Below, one piece after another: positions 41,698-49,288 of a stretch of DNA of 64,000 bases. Both the position numbers and the translations under genes were made by a program. Source of the DNA: Phytohabitans sp036906915 (GTDB lineage Bacteria; Actinomycetota; Actinomycetes; Mycobacteriales; Micromonosporaceae); contig NZ_JBAKHX010000008.1 of the NCBI RefSeq assembly GCF_036906915.1, positions 62,001-126,000 on the forward strand. Reading direction: 5' to 3'. The notes under the pieces are model-generated. The model was not told the DNA's origin, did not search any database, and saw nothing but the letters and a program-made list of their open reading frames with translations. How positions within the stretch are numbered: the stretch's first letter is position 1; every line of letters starts with the position of its first letter.

Positions 41698-43170
41698 CTA
41701 GAAGTGGAGCAGGGTGCGACCAAGGTGGTAGACGGAGAAGCGGTGCCTGGGGACCGCCGAGCCCGCCATTATCGGCCCGGTCGTCAGAGCGCCCTGCCAT
41801 GCCACCTTCGTTCCGCGCGGGGCCGGCTTGTTGGTGGCGGGGACGAGCCAGGTGAGGGTTCCGGGCTCCAGCCCGGGGCCGTCCGTCGGCGACCCGATCA
41901 CGACGTCGAGTGCGCCGACCCCGTCCAGGTTGAGAACGGTGATCGCCTGGCCGAACTGGTCGAAGGGCTGCGGCTTGCGTGAATCGGGCGTGTATGGACG
42001 GCGTCGCGTCGGATAGTCGATGCCGGTTGCCTGGGTGAACATTTGCGAGCCCGCGCCGGTTGGGCCGGACCGCGTGCCAGGCAGGAGGAAAACGGCGCCG
42101 GCGAGTTCAGCGTTTCCGATCGTCTTGCCCGCGTCGCCGACCAGCAGGTCGGCCAGCCCGTCACCGGTCACGTCGCCGGTCGCGATGGCGTTGCCGAAGC
42201 TGGATATGCGCCAATCGTCTGGGTGGCCGACCGTGGAGGCGGAGATGACGCGGTGCCCGGTCGTGGTCAGGCCGCTGGCGGTGCCGGGCAGGTAGACGAC
42301 CAGGCCGCTGTGGCTGCGCGGGGTGGGCACCAGGACGTCGCCGCGACGGTCACCGTTGAGGTCGGAGATCAGCAGTTGCTCACCGAGTACGCCCGCGGCG
42401 ACGTCACGCGCTCCGCCGATGAAGGTGGCGTTGCTGGTTGAGAGGCCGTTGGCGGACCCGACGAGGAGGGTCACGCTGCCGTCTTCCTGATGGGGCCAGA
42501 GGACGCCTTCGCCGGGGGCGCCGACGGCCAGGTCGGCGTAGCCGTCGCCGGTGACGTCGCCGATCGCCACCGACTCGCCGAACCGGTCGTCCTCCTCGCT
42601 GGTCTCCGGTACACCTGGGGTGTCCTGTGTGATCACGACGGCGGTGGACGTGACGATGCCGTTCGCACCGCCGTAGAGGACGGTGACCGCGCCGGCGCCG
42701 ACCGATGCGGCATTGTCGCCGACCGCGAGGTCGTCGTACCCGTCCTTGTTGATGTCGCCGGCGGCGATGGCGTTGCCGTCCACCGCGAATTGCTGCGCGC
42801 TGGCAGCGAGCAGGCCGTTAGGGCTGCCGAAGAGCACACGGACACCGTTGTAGACGACGGCCAGGTCGGCGTATCCGTCGCCGTTGAAATTGCCAGCCGT
42901 CGGCCTGCCCAGATACGGAAGGCCGGTGTTGCCTGGCGTCAGAACGTCCAGAGTGGACCGGCTGGAGTAGTCGATGATGTAACCGCCGCCGCTGGGCGTT
43001 CCAGCGGGCGCGTCCTGGTCCGCGAACGTCTGGGCGCCCGCCACGAGGTCGTCGAGGCCGTCGCCGTCGAAGTCGAACCGGGACACGGGCTGGACGGCTG
43101 CGGACGATGCGGATGCCGGATACAGCACGGCAACCAAAGCCACGACGCCAGCGACGACAACGCGAAGCAT
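41698..43170 (-). CDS. Secreted FG-GAP repeat (integrin-alpha-like beta-propeller) protein
   Basis: A 490-residue protein starting MLRVVVAGVVALVAVLYPAS, a Sec signal peptide cut after about residue 24. Seven calcium-binding FG-GAP blades can be counted by motifs such as DFDGDGLDDLVAG, DVTGDGYADLAVGAPG and DVTGDGLADLLVGD, predicting a seven-bladed propeller. The last motif, NLDGVGALDVVIG, lacks some Ca-binding residues. The C-terminus ends GRTLLHF. A paralogue with the same architecture ends at 51287. Extracellular adhesion or binding is the family theme; no catalytic site is visible. Confidence 0.88.
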   Translation of the reverse strand: MLRVVVAGVVALVAVLYPASASSAAVQPVSRFDFDGDGLDDLVAGAQTFADQDAPAGTPSGGGYIIDYSSRSTLDVLTPGNTGLPYLGRPTAGNFNGDGYADLAVVYNGVRVLFGSPNGLLAASAQQFAVDGNAIAAGDINKDGYDDLAVGDNAASVGAGAVTVLYGGANGIVTSTAVVITQDTPGVPETSEEDDRFGESVAIGDVTGDGYADLAVGAPGEGVLWPHQEDGSVTLLVGSANGLSTSNATFIGGARDVAAGVLGEQLLISDLNGDRRGDVLVPTPRSHSGLVVYLPGTASGLTTTGHRVISASTVGHPDDWRISSFGNAIATGDVTGDGLADLLVGDAGKTIGNAELAGAVFLLPGTRSGPTGAGSQMFTQATGIDYPTRRRPYTPDSRKPQPFDQFGQAITVLNLDGVGALDVVIGSPTDGPGLEPGTLTWLVPATNKPAPRGTKVAWQGALTTGPIMAGSAVPRHRFSVYHLGRTLLHF

Positions 43171-43233
43171 TTTCGGAAGGATACGGCAGAACGTCCCGCC
43201 GCGAAGTCCGGGACCAGGTGCAAGGATGGCGGA

Positions 43234-43761
43234 ATGAGTCTCGATCGTCCTATTGCGCCGGATCCGTACGACCTGCTGCCGCCCGTGCCGTCGTTCACCC
43301 TCACGAGCGACGATGTTCAAGACGGCAAGCCGCTCGACTCCGCGTTCGCGCACGACAGCGTCGGTGGCCAGAATCTCTCACCGCACCTGGCCTGGTCGGG
43401 CTTCCCGGCGCAGACCCGCGGTTTCGTGGTGACCTGCTACGACCCCGACGCGCCGACGGGCAGCGGGTTCTGGCACTGGACCCTGGTCAACCTGCCCGCC
43501 TCGGTTACCGAGCTGGAGCGCGGTGCGGGCGCGAGCGATGTGCACGGCGGGTTCCACGTCCGCAACGACTACGGCACGCGAGCCTACGGCGGAAGCGCGC
43601 CGCCCTCCGGCGACCGGCCGCACCGGTACGTCTTCGCGGTGCACGCCATCGACGTCGACCAGCTGGATGTCAACCCGGACGTCTCGCCCGCGGTGGTCGG
43701 CTTCCACCTGGCCTTCCACACCCTGGCCCGGGCAACCCTGCGGGCTACCTACCAAACCTGA
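43234..43761 (+). CDS. YbhB/YbcL family PEBP-like protein
   Basis: A 175-residue phosphatidylethanolamine-binding-protein fold, starting MSLDRPIAPDPYDLLPPVPS. The ATG at 43234 is chosen because the upstream extension is the antisense of the FG-GAP gene. CYDPDAPTGSGFWHWTLVNLP is the conserved ligand-pocket motif and GDRPHRYVFAVHA the second one. No signal peptide is present, so it is cytoplasmic. Functions in bacteria are poorly known. It diverges from the FG-GAP gene by about 60 bp. Confidence 0.93.
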   Translation: MSLDRPIAPDPYDLLPPVPSFTLTSDDVQDGKPLDSAFAHDSVGGQNLSPHLAWSGFPAQTRGFVVTCYDPDAPTGSGFWHWTLVNLPASVTELERGAGASDVHGGFHVRNDYGTRAYGGSAPPSGDRPHRYVFAVHAIDVDQLDVNPDVSPAVVGFHLAFHTLARATLRATYQT

Positions 43762-43767
43762 GCGACG

Positions 43768-43782
43768 TCGATCAAGGGCAGT
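43768..43782. repeat. Partial left arm of the 59-bp palindromic repeat
   Basis: The sequence GTCGATCAAGGGCA repeats the outer arm of the element and is followed 6 bp later by the complete copy 2. It looks like an aborted or decayed arm. Confidence 0.6.
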
Positions 43783-43787
43783 CGCAT

Positions 43788-43846
43788 CGATCAAGGGCAA
43801 ACGCACGCGGAAAGGAGATCAAAGCACGTGCATTTGCCCTTGATCG
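43788..43846. repeat. 59-bp palindromic repeat, copy 2
   Basis: CGATCAAGGGCAAACGC... at the left and GCATTTGCCCTTGATCG at the right give 16 of 17 paired bases. It differs from the reverse complement of copy 1 at 7 of 59 positions, so both belong to one dispersed family. It lies 26 bp past the YbhB stop and could act as a terminator-like hairpin on the RNA. Confidence 0.85.
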
Positions 43847-43880
43847 ACGAAAGGGAGCGCGCCCGGCGGAGGCGGAGGGG

Positions 43881-43925
43881 CGCGGCCGGAGGGGGCCGGA
43901 GGGGGCCGGAGGGGGCGCGGCCGGC
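43881..43925. repeat. G-rich tandem repeat
   Basis: Three near-perfect 10-bp units (GGCCGGAGGG) are followed by GGCGCGGCCGG. The G-tracts lie on the plus strand and end just before the stop of the FhuF gene on the minus strand. Four or more runs of GGG could form a G-quadruplex. Confidence 0.6.
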
Positions 43926-43928
43926 GGG

Positions 43929-44732
43929 CTAGCGCGGGGAGATGCAGCAGCCGGCGCAGATCTTGGGGTTTGGCAATGTGAAGGCTAGGCAGCAGGTCTT
44001 GCGCTGCACTGTCGGCTCGCCGGTCGGCCCTGGCACCAGCTCGATCAAGTCGTCGATGCCCAGTGCGGTCAGCAGGGTGCCGGTGTGTTCGACGGTGGAA
44101 CCGGGGAGCACATCCGCCGCCCGCAGGATCGCGTGCGCGATCCCCGAGCTCACCGAGCCGAGCAGCGTGCGGTGCCCCAGGCGGACGTGGGCGTGGATGG
44201 CGTCGAGCATGGGCGTGAGGTGCGCGTCGAGCAGCGACTCGCGCAGCGACGCGAGCAGGGCGGCCTCGTCGGTGACCACCCGCACCTCCGGCAGGCCGGC
44301 GAGGGCGAGCGGGTCGGACGGCAGCACCGCCACCGGGATCGATCGGCGCAGGCCCACCGTCAACAACGGCCCCCGATCGAGTCTGACCTGCACGTTGGCC
44401 GGGTCGAGCAGGGGGACGCGCCGCGCCGAGGCCCAGCCGAGCACGGCTGGCAGGGCCAGCCAGTAAGTGTAGGACTTCCAGGCCAGCGCGGCGGCCGCGT
44501 GTGGCGATGCTTGCCAGCGCCGCTTGGCGGCTTCGAGTAGGTCGCCGAGCCGGGCGCCGCTGGTCAGTTCCGTGGCCGGCATCCAGCCGGCGTGGCCCGG
44601 AATGGGGTAAGGCACGACCAGGCCGGGCGCGAGCCCTGGCAGGTCGTCGGTGCCGAACATGGATCGCAGCGTCATGGTGATCGGCGCCAGCGGGTCGATG
44701 GCATGGATGCGGTGGGGGACGGCGGTGGTCAC
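43929..44732 (-). CDS. FhuF-like ferric-siderophore reductase with 2Fe-2S centre
   Basis: A 267-residue protein. The C-terminal C-C-x10-C-x2-C motif (Cys247, Cys248, Cys259, Cys262) is the hallmark of FhuF, which uses it to hold a [2Fe-2S] cluster. FhuF reduces iron bound to hydroxamate siderophores inside the cell. I set the start at GTG 44732, giving VTTAVPHRIHAIDPLAP; the upstream extension is arginine-rich and unlikely. An IdeR/DmdR-type iron box lies about 130 bp upstream, so iron limitation should induce it. No siderophore transport genes are adjacent. Confidence 0.82.
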   Translation of the reverse strand: MTTAVPHRIHAIDPLAPITMTLRSMFGTDDLPGLAPGLVVPYPIPGHAGWMPATELTSGARLGDLLEAAKRRWQASPHAAAALAWKSYTYWLALPAVLGWASARRVPLLDPANVQVRLDRGPLLTVGLRRSIPVAVLPSDPLALAGLPEVRVVTDEAALLASLRESLLDAHLTPMLDAIHAHVRLGHRTLLGSVSSGIAHAILRAADVLPGSTVEHTGTLLTALGIDDLIELVPGPTGEPTVQRKTCCLAFTLPNPKICAGCCISPR

Positions 44733-44861
44733 TCTGCGTCGTCTCCGGTGTGAAGATCGGTGCGCGCGTGACCGCTGGCGGTGCACCAGGTCTGTCGCCG
44801 TATCACCGATGCCACCCGACAATTCCCTCCGATCCAGGACTGACGGCCAACCTTAGCTTAC

Positions 44862-44880
44862 TAAGGCAAGGCTAACCAAG
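44862..44880. promoter_or_regulatory. Putative IdeR/DmdR iron box
   Basis: The 19 bases starting TAAGGCAAGGCTAACC match about 14 of 19 positions of the actinobacterial iron-box consensus TTAGGTTAGGCTAACCTAA. The core AGGCTAACC matches fully. It lies upstream of the FhuF gene, the sort of gene this repressor controls. Confidence 0.65.
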
Positions 44881-44958
44881 GAATGGAGCAATCCTGTCTC
44901 ATGTGTCACTCACGGTATCTGTGGTTACTGAGCGTGTTACCCGGATCCGCCAAGTCGA

Positions 44959-44976
44959 ATCACTACATAGAGTGAT
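44959..44976. promoter_or_regulatory. Inverted repeat before the HTH-deformylase gene
   Basis: ATCACT (44959-44964) and AGTGAT (44971-44976) are exact complements around a 6-bp centre, about 115 bp before the ATG. It is a possible operator for the gene's own HTH domain; a BldD-like site is an alternative reading. Confidence 0.4.
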
Positions 44977-45089
44977 GTCCGAGTAACGCCCGGTCGAGTT
45001 TGTCAAGGCTTTTGTCGGGAACGCGGCACTCCTCGTGAGCATGGCGAGTCGGAAAGGAGACTGAAAATCCCGGCCCTCAGGGACCCAGC

Positions 45090-46613
45090 ATGACGACATC
45101 GCCCATCGAGCGGGCGGCCGATACGTTCGCGGCCGAACTCGCCAGGTGGCGCACTGAGCGCAACCTGAGCAAGAAGCAGCTCGCGGCCCGGATGGGCTTC
45201 GACCCCTCCTACGTCAGCCATGTCGAAGGACGCCGCCACCGTCCCACAGAGGATTTCGCGCGGCGCGCGGAGGCGGTGCTCGGCGCCGGCGGCGCGATCT
45301 GGCAGCGGTACCAGGAGTACGACGAACTGCGTCACACGCGTTCCGCGTCGGCCAGCCACCGCGATCCCCCGGTACCGGAGCAGTGGCTCCCGCCCGGCAC
45401 CGGCCTGATCGTCGAACAGGAGGTCGCCAACCTCTCCTATCGGGAGGGCTCCTATCGATGCGTGATCCGGCGGTCGCTCTACAACGCGGGCACCGAGCCG
45501 GTCACGCGCTACCTCGTGCGGGTGGCCGTTGACCGGTACCCGAACGATCCCGAGCGCTCCAACCGGCACCACCGCGAGCACCCCCTCAGCTTCGCCGAGC
45601 TGGACCTCCAGGCGTGGTGCGGCGACGAGCCGGCGCGCGAGGCGATGGAGTTTCGCAAGAAGCACGACCGGGACGCCTTCAAAGAGGTGTGGCTGCTCTT
45701 CGAAAACGCGGACGGACGGTTCCCTCTCTATCCCGGGCAGCGGACCACGATCGAGTACGCGTACACGGTCAGCCATGAGAAGTGGGGACAGTGGTTCCAG
45801 CGCGCGGTGCGGCTGCCCACCCGGCGGCTCGCGGTGCGCCTGGACTTTCCGCAAGGGCTCGACCCGCAGGTGTGGGGCGTCGAGACATCGCTGTCGTCCG
45901 AGGAGGCGCCGCTGCGTACTCCTCTGGTGCAGCGCTCGGACAATGACCGGCTGGTCTTCGAGTGGGCCACCGAGTCGCCGCCGCTCAACGCCCGGTACCG
46001 ATTGGAATGGCGTTTCCGCGCGAACGGCCCGCCGCCGAGGAGCGGGCGCGGCAGCGGTCCGCGCGCGAGCGAGCGGATGCGGTCTGTTGGCATCGTGCAG
46101 CGGGGGGCCGACAGCCTGCGCCAGCCGGCGCGGCAGTTCGTGCTGCCGATCGACGAGGAGGCCGCGCGCGGCATCGTCGAACGCCTGATGGCGACGCTTG
46201 ACCGGGTCGAGGAGCTGCACTCCTTCGCAAAGGGTGTGGGCCTCGCGGCGCCGCAGATCGGGATCCCATGGGCCGCCGCCGTCGTGCGGCCCGTCGACCG
46301 GGGCGCCGAGGCGGTGGTGCTGCTCAATCCGAGGGTCGTCGACGCGTCGCCCGAGGTCGACGAGCAGTACGAGGGTTGCCTCTCCTTCTTCGACGTGCGC
46401 GGCCTCGTGTCGCGCCCGCTCCGGCTGCACGTCGAGCACGCGCACTGGGACGGCAGCCGGGTGATCACCGCGTTCGAGCACGGCATGGCCCGGTTGGTCG
46501 CGCACGAGATCGACCACCTGGAGGGCCGGCTCTACGCCGACCGCATGACACCCGGAGTGCCGCTGGTGCCCATCGAGGAGTACCGCGAGGCTGGCACGCC
46601 CTGGCGGTACTGA
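45090..46613 (+). CDS. XRE-HTH protein fused to an intact peptide deformylase domain
   Basis: A 507-residue fusion. Residues about 10-70 are an XRE helix-turn-helix (NLSKKQLAARMGFDPSYVSH). Residues about 95-320 are a middle domain of unknown family, predicted beta-rich, with RYLVRVAVDRYPNDPERS. The C-terminal third is a peptide deformylase with all three metal motifs: GVGLAAPQ (382-389), EGCLS (428-432; Cys430) and HEIDH (472-476; His472, Glu473, His476). It should therefore bind metal and remove formyl groups. Normal deformylases are about 170-200 residues and have no DNA-binding part. This suggests regulation linked to formyl-peptides or translation state. The ATG follows a weak AGGGA site. 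Confidence 0.85.
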   Translation: MTTSPIERAADTFAAELARWRTERNLSKKQLAARMGFDPSYVSHVEGRRHRPTEDFARRAEAVLGAGGAIWQRYQEYDELRHTRSASASHRDPPVPEQWLPPGTGLIVEQEVANLSYREGSYRCVIRRSLYNAGTEPVTRYLVRVAVDRYPNDPERSNRHHREHPLSFAELDLQAWCGDEPAREAMEFRKKHDRDAFKEVWLLFENADGRFPLYPGQRTTIEYAYTVSHEKWGQWFQRAVRLPTRRLAVRLDFPQGLDPQVWGVETSLSSEEAPLRTPLVQRSDNDRLVFEWATESPPLNARYRLEWRFRANGPPPRSGRGSGPRASERMRSVGIVQRGADSLRQPARQFVLPIDEEAARGIVERLMATLDRVEELHSFAKGVGLAAPQIGIPWAAAVVRPVDRGAEAVVLLNPRVVDASPEVDEQYEGCLSFFDVRGLVSRPLRLHVEHAHWDGSRVITAFEHGMARLVAHEIDHLEGRLYADRMTPGVPLVPIEEYREAGTPWRY

Positions 46614-46614
46614 A

Positions 46615-47730
46615 TCAGATGTCGCCGAACGCGTCGTACTTGATGCGGACCGCCGGCACCTGCATCTCCGCCAGCGTGCGCAGGGTGTGCTTCACCATGA
46701 CCGCGGAGCCGGAGACGAAGAAGTCGTGGTTTTCCCACGGCCCGAAGCGCGCCACCACGTCGTTGATGTTGCCGTGCTCGCCGGTGAAGCTCTTGTCGTC
46801 GCTGCACGCCGGCACCACCGACAGCCACGGGTGGCGTGCCGCCAGGCGGTTGAGCTCGTCGAGGTCGTAGAGGTCCTCCCTGTCCTTGGCGCCGAAGAAC
46901 ACGTGCACCCACCGGGTGCGGTTGTAGCGGGTCAGCTCCTCGATGAGGGCCCGGATCGGCGCCAGTCCGGTGCCGCCGGCCACGCAGACGATGTCGCGGG
47001 TCGACTTACGGTCCAGCGTCATCGAGCCCATCGGCGCCGCGATCCGCAGCAGGTCGCCGGGTTTCACCCGGCGGACCAGCACGCTGGAAACCCACCCCGC
47101 GCCGAGCGCCCGGACGTGGAAATCGAGGGTGCCATCCGGTCGCGGGGCATTGGCCATCGAGTACGTCCGCCAGAGTCGCGGCTGATAGCGAGGCGCCTCG
47201 ACGCTGACGTACTGGCCGGCACGGTACTCCAGCGGGTGCTGGAGGGGGCGGAGCGTGAACACCGCGATGTCGCGGCTGCGGCGCTCGTGCGAGAGCACCT
47301 CGGCGTGCCAGAACGGCGGGTTCGTGTCCGCGTCGGCGCCGGCCATCATCTTCTTCGCGATCACGTTGTACGCGTCGGACCACGCCTGCTCGTACTCGAC
47401 GCCCCACTGCTCACCGGCGAACGTGCGGAGCGCCTCCAGCAGCGCGTCCCGCACCACGTCGTAGTGCTCTGGTTGCACGTGAAACTTGCGGTGGTCGCGT
47501 CCGAGGGCCCGCAGGTAGTCCTCGAAGCGTTCCGGGTCGTCCAGAGTCTGGATCGCCGTCACGATGGCGCCGAGCAGGCGGGCCCGCTGGACGTCCATGT
47601 GCACCGGAAAGAGTGCCCGCAGGTGCGGGTTGGACAGGAAGATCCGCGCATAGAAATAGCCGGCGACCTTGTCCTGCTGCTCCTCGACAAGGGTCCAGCT
47701 CTCCTTGAGCAACCGCGAGAGATTACCCAT
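46615..47730 (-). CDS. Flavohaemoglobin-type protein (globin, FAD and NAD domains)
   Basis: A 371-residue protein starting MGNLSRLLKESWTLVEEQQD. The globin domain spans about residues 1-140 with DHRKFHVQPEHYDVVRDALL. The FAD domain (about 150-255) has RLWRTYSMANAP, and the NAD domain has CVAGGTGLAPIRALIEEL near residue 270. Flavohaemoglobins detoxify nitric oxide by dioxygenation; single-chain actinobacterial forms of this kind are common. The stop is 1 bp from the convergent deformylase-fusion stop. The FMN-binding protein gene is divergent, with a shared palindromic region between them, so the two may be co-regulated in redox or NO stress. Confidence 0.85.
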   Translation of the reverse strand: MGNLSRLLKESWTLVEEQQDKVAGYFYARIFLSNPHLRALFPVHMDVQRARLLGAIVTAIQTLDDPERFEDYLRALGRDHRKFHVQPEHYDVVRDALLEALRTFAGEQWGVEYEQAWSDAYNVIAKKMMAGADADTNPPFWHAEVLSHERRSRDIAVFTLRPLQHPLEYRAGQYVSVEAPRYQPRLWRTYSMANAPRPDGTLDFHVRALGAGWVSSVLVRRVKPGDLLRIAAPMGSMTLDRKSTRDIVCVAGGTGLAPIRALIEELTRYNRTRWVHVFFGAKDREDLYDLDELNRLAARHPWLSVVPACSDDKSFTGEHGNINDVVARFGPWENHDFFVSGSAVMVKHTLRTLAEMQVPAVRIKYDAFGDI

Positions 47731-47786
47731 TGAAGCCCTTCTCTCGGAGAGCACGAGGGTTTCAGGGTGACGACTTAACGTGCCGG

Positions 47787-47811
47787 TAAGTCGCACAGAG
47801 TGTGCGACTTA
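47787..47811. promoter_or_regulatory. Palindrome in the flavohaemoglobin/FMN-protein divergent promoter region
   Basis: TAAGTCGCAC (47787-47796) and GTGCGACTTA (47802-47811) form a perfect 10-bp inverted repeat around a 5-bp centre. A third copy of the half site, CGACTTAA, lies at 47771-47778. They lie between the divergent starts at 47730 and 47869 and probably bind a redox- or NO-responsive regulator; which one is not known. Confidence 0.6.
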
Positions 47812-47868
47812 ACTGGAACACTCCCCGCTACCGTTTCGCCACACGCTGTGAGATTGGGAGGCACCGAT

Positions 47869-48477
47869 ATGAGCGGCGAGCATCTCTTGCAGCAAGAATG
47901 CGGCACTGCGGGGCGAGCCGAAAGGTTCTACACACAGCAGATGCTCGATCATCTGAATCCACGGATGATCGAGTTTCTTGCCCGACAGGAAATGATGTTC
48001 GTCGCGAGTTCCGACGCGACCGGCGAGTGCGACTGCACATTTCGCGCCGGGCCCGCGGGCTTCGTCCAGGTGCTCGACCAGCGCGTGCTGGCCTGGCCGG
48101 AGTACCGGGGCAACGGCGTGCTCGCCAGCCTCGGCAACATCGTGGAGAACGCCCACGTCGGGTTGCTCTTCGTCGACTTCGTACGGGACGTCATCGGGCT
48201 GCACGTCAACGGATCGGCCACGATCGTCCAGGACGACATCATGCGCGCCACCCATCCCGGCCTGCCCGTCGATCCGGTACCCGGCCGGCGCGCGGAGCGA
48301 TGGGTGCGGGTCTTCGTAGAGGAGGCGTACATCCACTGCGCCAAGCACATCCCGCGGATGATCAAGGTGCCACGGGACCGGGCGTGGGGCACCGACGACG
48401 TACGCCGGAAGGGCGGAGACTTCTTCGCCGTCCGGGCGGGCCAGACGGTCGATCCGTCGGGCACAGTGGTCGGGTGA
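47869..48477 (+). CDS. FMN-binding PNPOx-like split-barrel protein
   Basis: A 202-residue protein starting MSGEHLLQQECGTAGRAERF at the ATG after a GGGAGG site. The FMN-binding split barrel has MMFVASSDATGECDCTFRAG and RVLAWPEYRGNGVLASLGNI, followed by HVGLLFVDFVRDVIGLHVNG. The family is called pyridoxamine-5'-phosphate-oxidase-like but many members have flavin or haem reduction roles. It is divergent from a flavohaemoglobin gene and overlaps the next gene by GTGA. It may reduce a flavin or nitroso compound; the substrate is unknown. Confidence 0.85.
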   Translation: MSGEHLLQQECGTAGRAERFYTQQMLDHLNPRMIEFLARQEMMFVASSDATGECDCTFRAGPAGFVQVLDQRVLAWPEYRGNGVLASLGNIVENAHVGLLFVDFVRDVIGLHVNGSATIVQDDIMRATHPGLPVDPVPGRRAERWVRVFVEEAYIHCAKHIPRMIKVPRDRAWGTDDVRRKGGDFFAVRAGQTVDPSGTVVG

Positions 48478-49253
48478 CGGTTGACCTAGCCGAATCCAGT
48501 ACGGCCACATCGGCCGCCCGCACGACGCGGCGCAACGAGGTACTCCTGGTACTCGGGGTGTCGCTCGGGCAGTCGGCGGTGTACGCGCTGGTCTCGATAA
48601 CCGCCCGGCTGACCGCCGAGCGTCCGCTCTCCCAGCAGAACGCGACGCTCAACGCCTCGCAGTCGCCGCGGCCCTGGCTGGACCTGACGTACCAACTGCT
48701 GGGCATCCTCTTCGCGCTGGTTCCGGTGCTGCTGGCAGTACACCTGCTCAATCGCGACGGCGATGGGCGACGTGCGCTCGGCCTGGACCAGCGGCGGCCC
48801 TGGCTCGACCTGGGGTCGGGCGCTGGCCTCGCGACCCTGATCGGCCTACCCGGCCTGCTCCTGTATCTCGGCGCCCGCGAGCTGGGCATCAACACCAACG
48901 TGGTGCCCGCCGCGTTGCCGGACGTGTGGTGGGCGGTGCCCGTGCTGATCCTGGCCGCCGCCCAGAACGCGATCCTCGAAGAGGTGGTCGTGGTCGGGTA
49001 CCTGATGACCCGGCTACGGGAGATGGGCTGGCGGATTGGCGCCGTCATCGCGACCAGCGCGCTGCTCCGCGGTTCGTACCACCTCTACCAGGGGTTCGGC
49101 GGGTTCATCGGCAACGCCGTGATGGGCGTGATCTTCGCCCTGTTCTACCTGCGCTTCAAGCGTGTGGTGCCGCTGGTGATCGCGCACACGCTGCTGGATG
49201 TGGTGGCATTCGTCGGATACACCCTGCTGAAAGACCACGTGACCTGGCTCTAG
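48474..49253 (+). CDS. CPBP family intramembrane metalloprotease
   Basis: A 259-residue membrane protein with about seven or eight hydrophobic segments. The GTG start overlaps the FMN-protein stop (GTGA). ILEEVVVVGYL holds the EE pair of motif 1, although the usual arginine three residues later is not there. RGSYHLYQGFGGFIGNAV supplies motif 2 and IAHTLLDVVAF the last histidine motif. These match CAAX-protease/bacteriocin-processing (CPBP) proteins. The target is unknown. The operon link with a redox flavoprotein is not explained by known biology. Confidence 0.85.
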   Translation: MTVDLAESSTATSAARTTRRNEVLLVLGVSLGQSAVYALVSITARLTAERPLSQQNATLNASQSPRPWLDLTYQLLGILFALVPVLLAVHLLNRDGDGRRALGLDQRRPWLDLGSGAGLATLIGLPGLLLYLGARELGINTNVVPAALPDVWWAVPVLILAAAQNAILEEVVVVGYLMTRLREMGWRIGAVIATSALLRGSYHLYQGFGGFIGNAVMGVIFALFYLRFKRVVPLVIAHTLLDVVAFVGYTLLKDHVTWL

Positions 49254-49288
49254 CCGCGTGCCCCGCACTCGCTCGCCTGCTCCGCCGA

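Larger units (their letters stand above)
44733..45089. other. Divergent regulatory region, FhuF and HTH-deformylase genes
   Basis: About 350 bp with no gene. It holds an iron box for the FhuF side and an inverted repeat (44959-44976) for the deformylase side, annotated separately. The stretch between them is relatively A/T-rich. Confidence 0.6.

Noticed and set aside
42490..43233. Long N-terminal extension of the YbhB frame
   Set aside because: It is antisense to the FG-GAP gene and YbhB proteins are about 150-180 residues.
43881..43925. CRISPR or satellite array
   Set aside because: Only three short units without spacers; no cas genes occur anywhere in the window.
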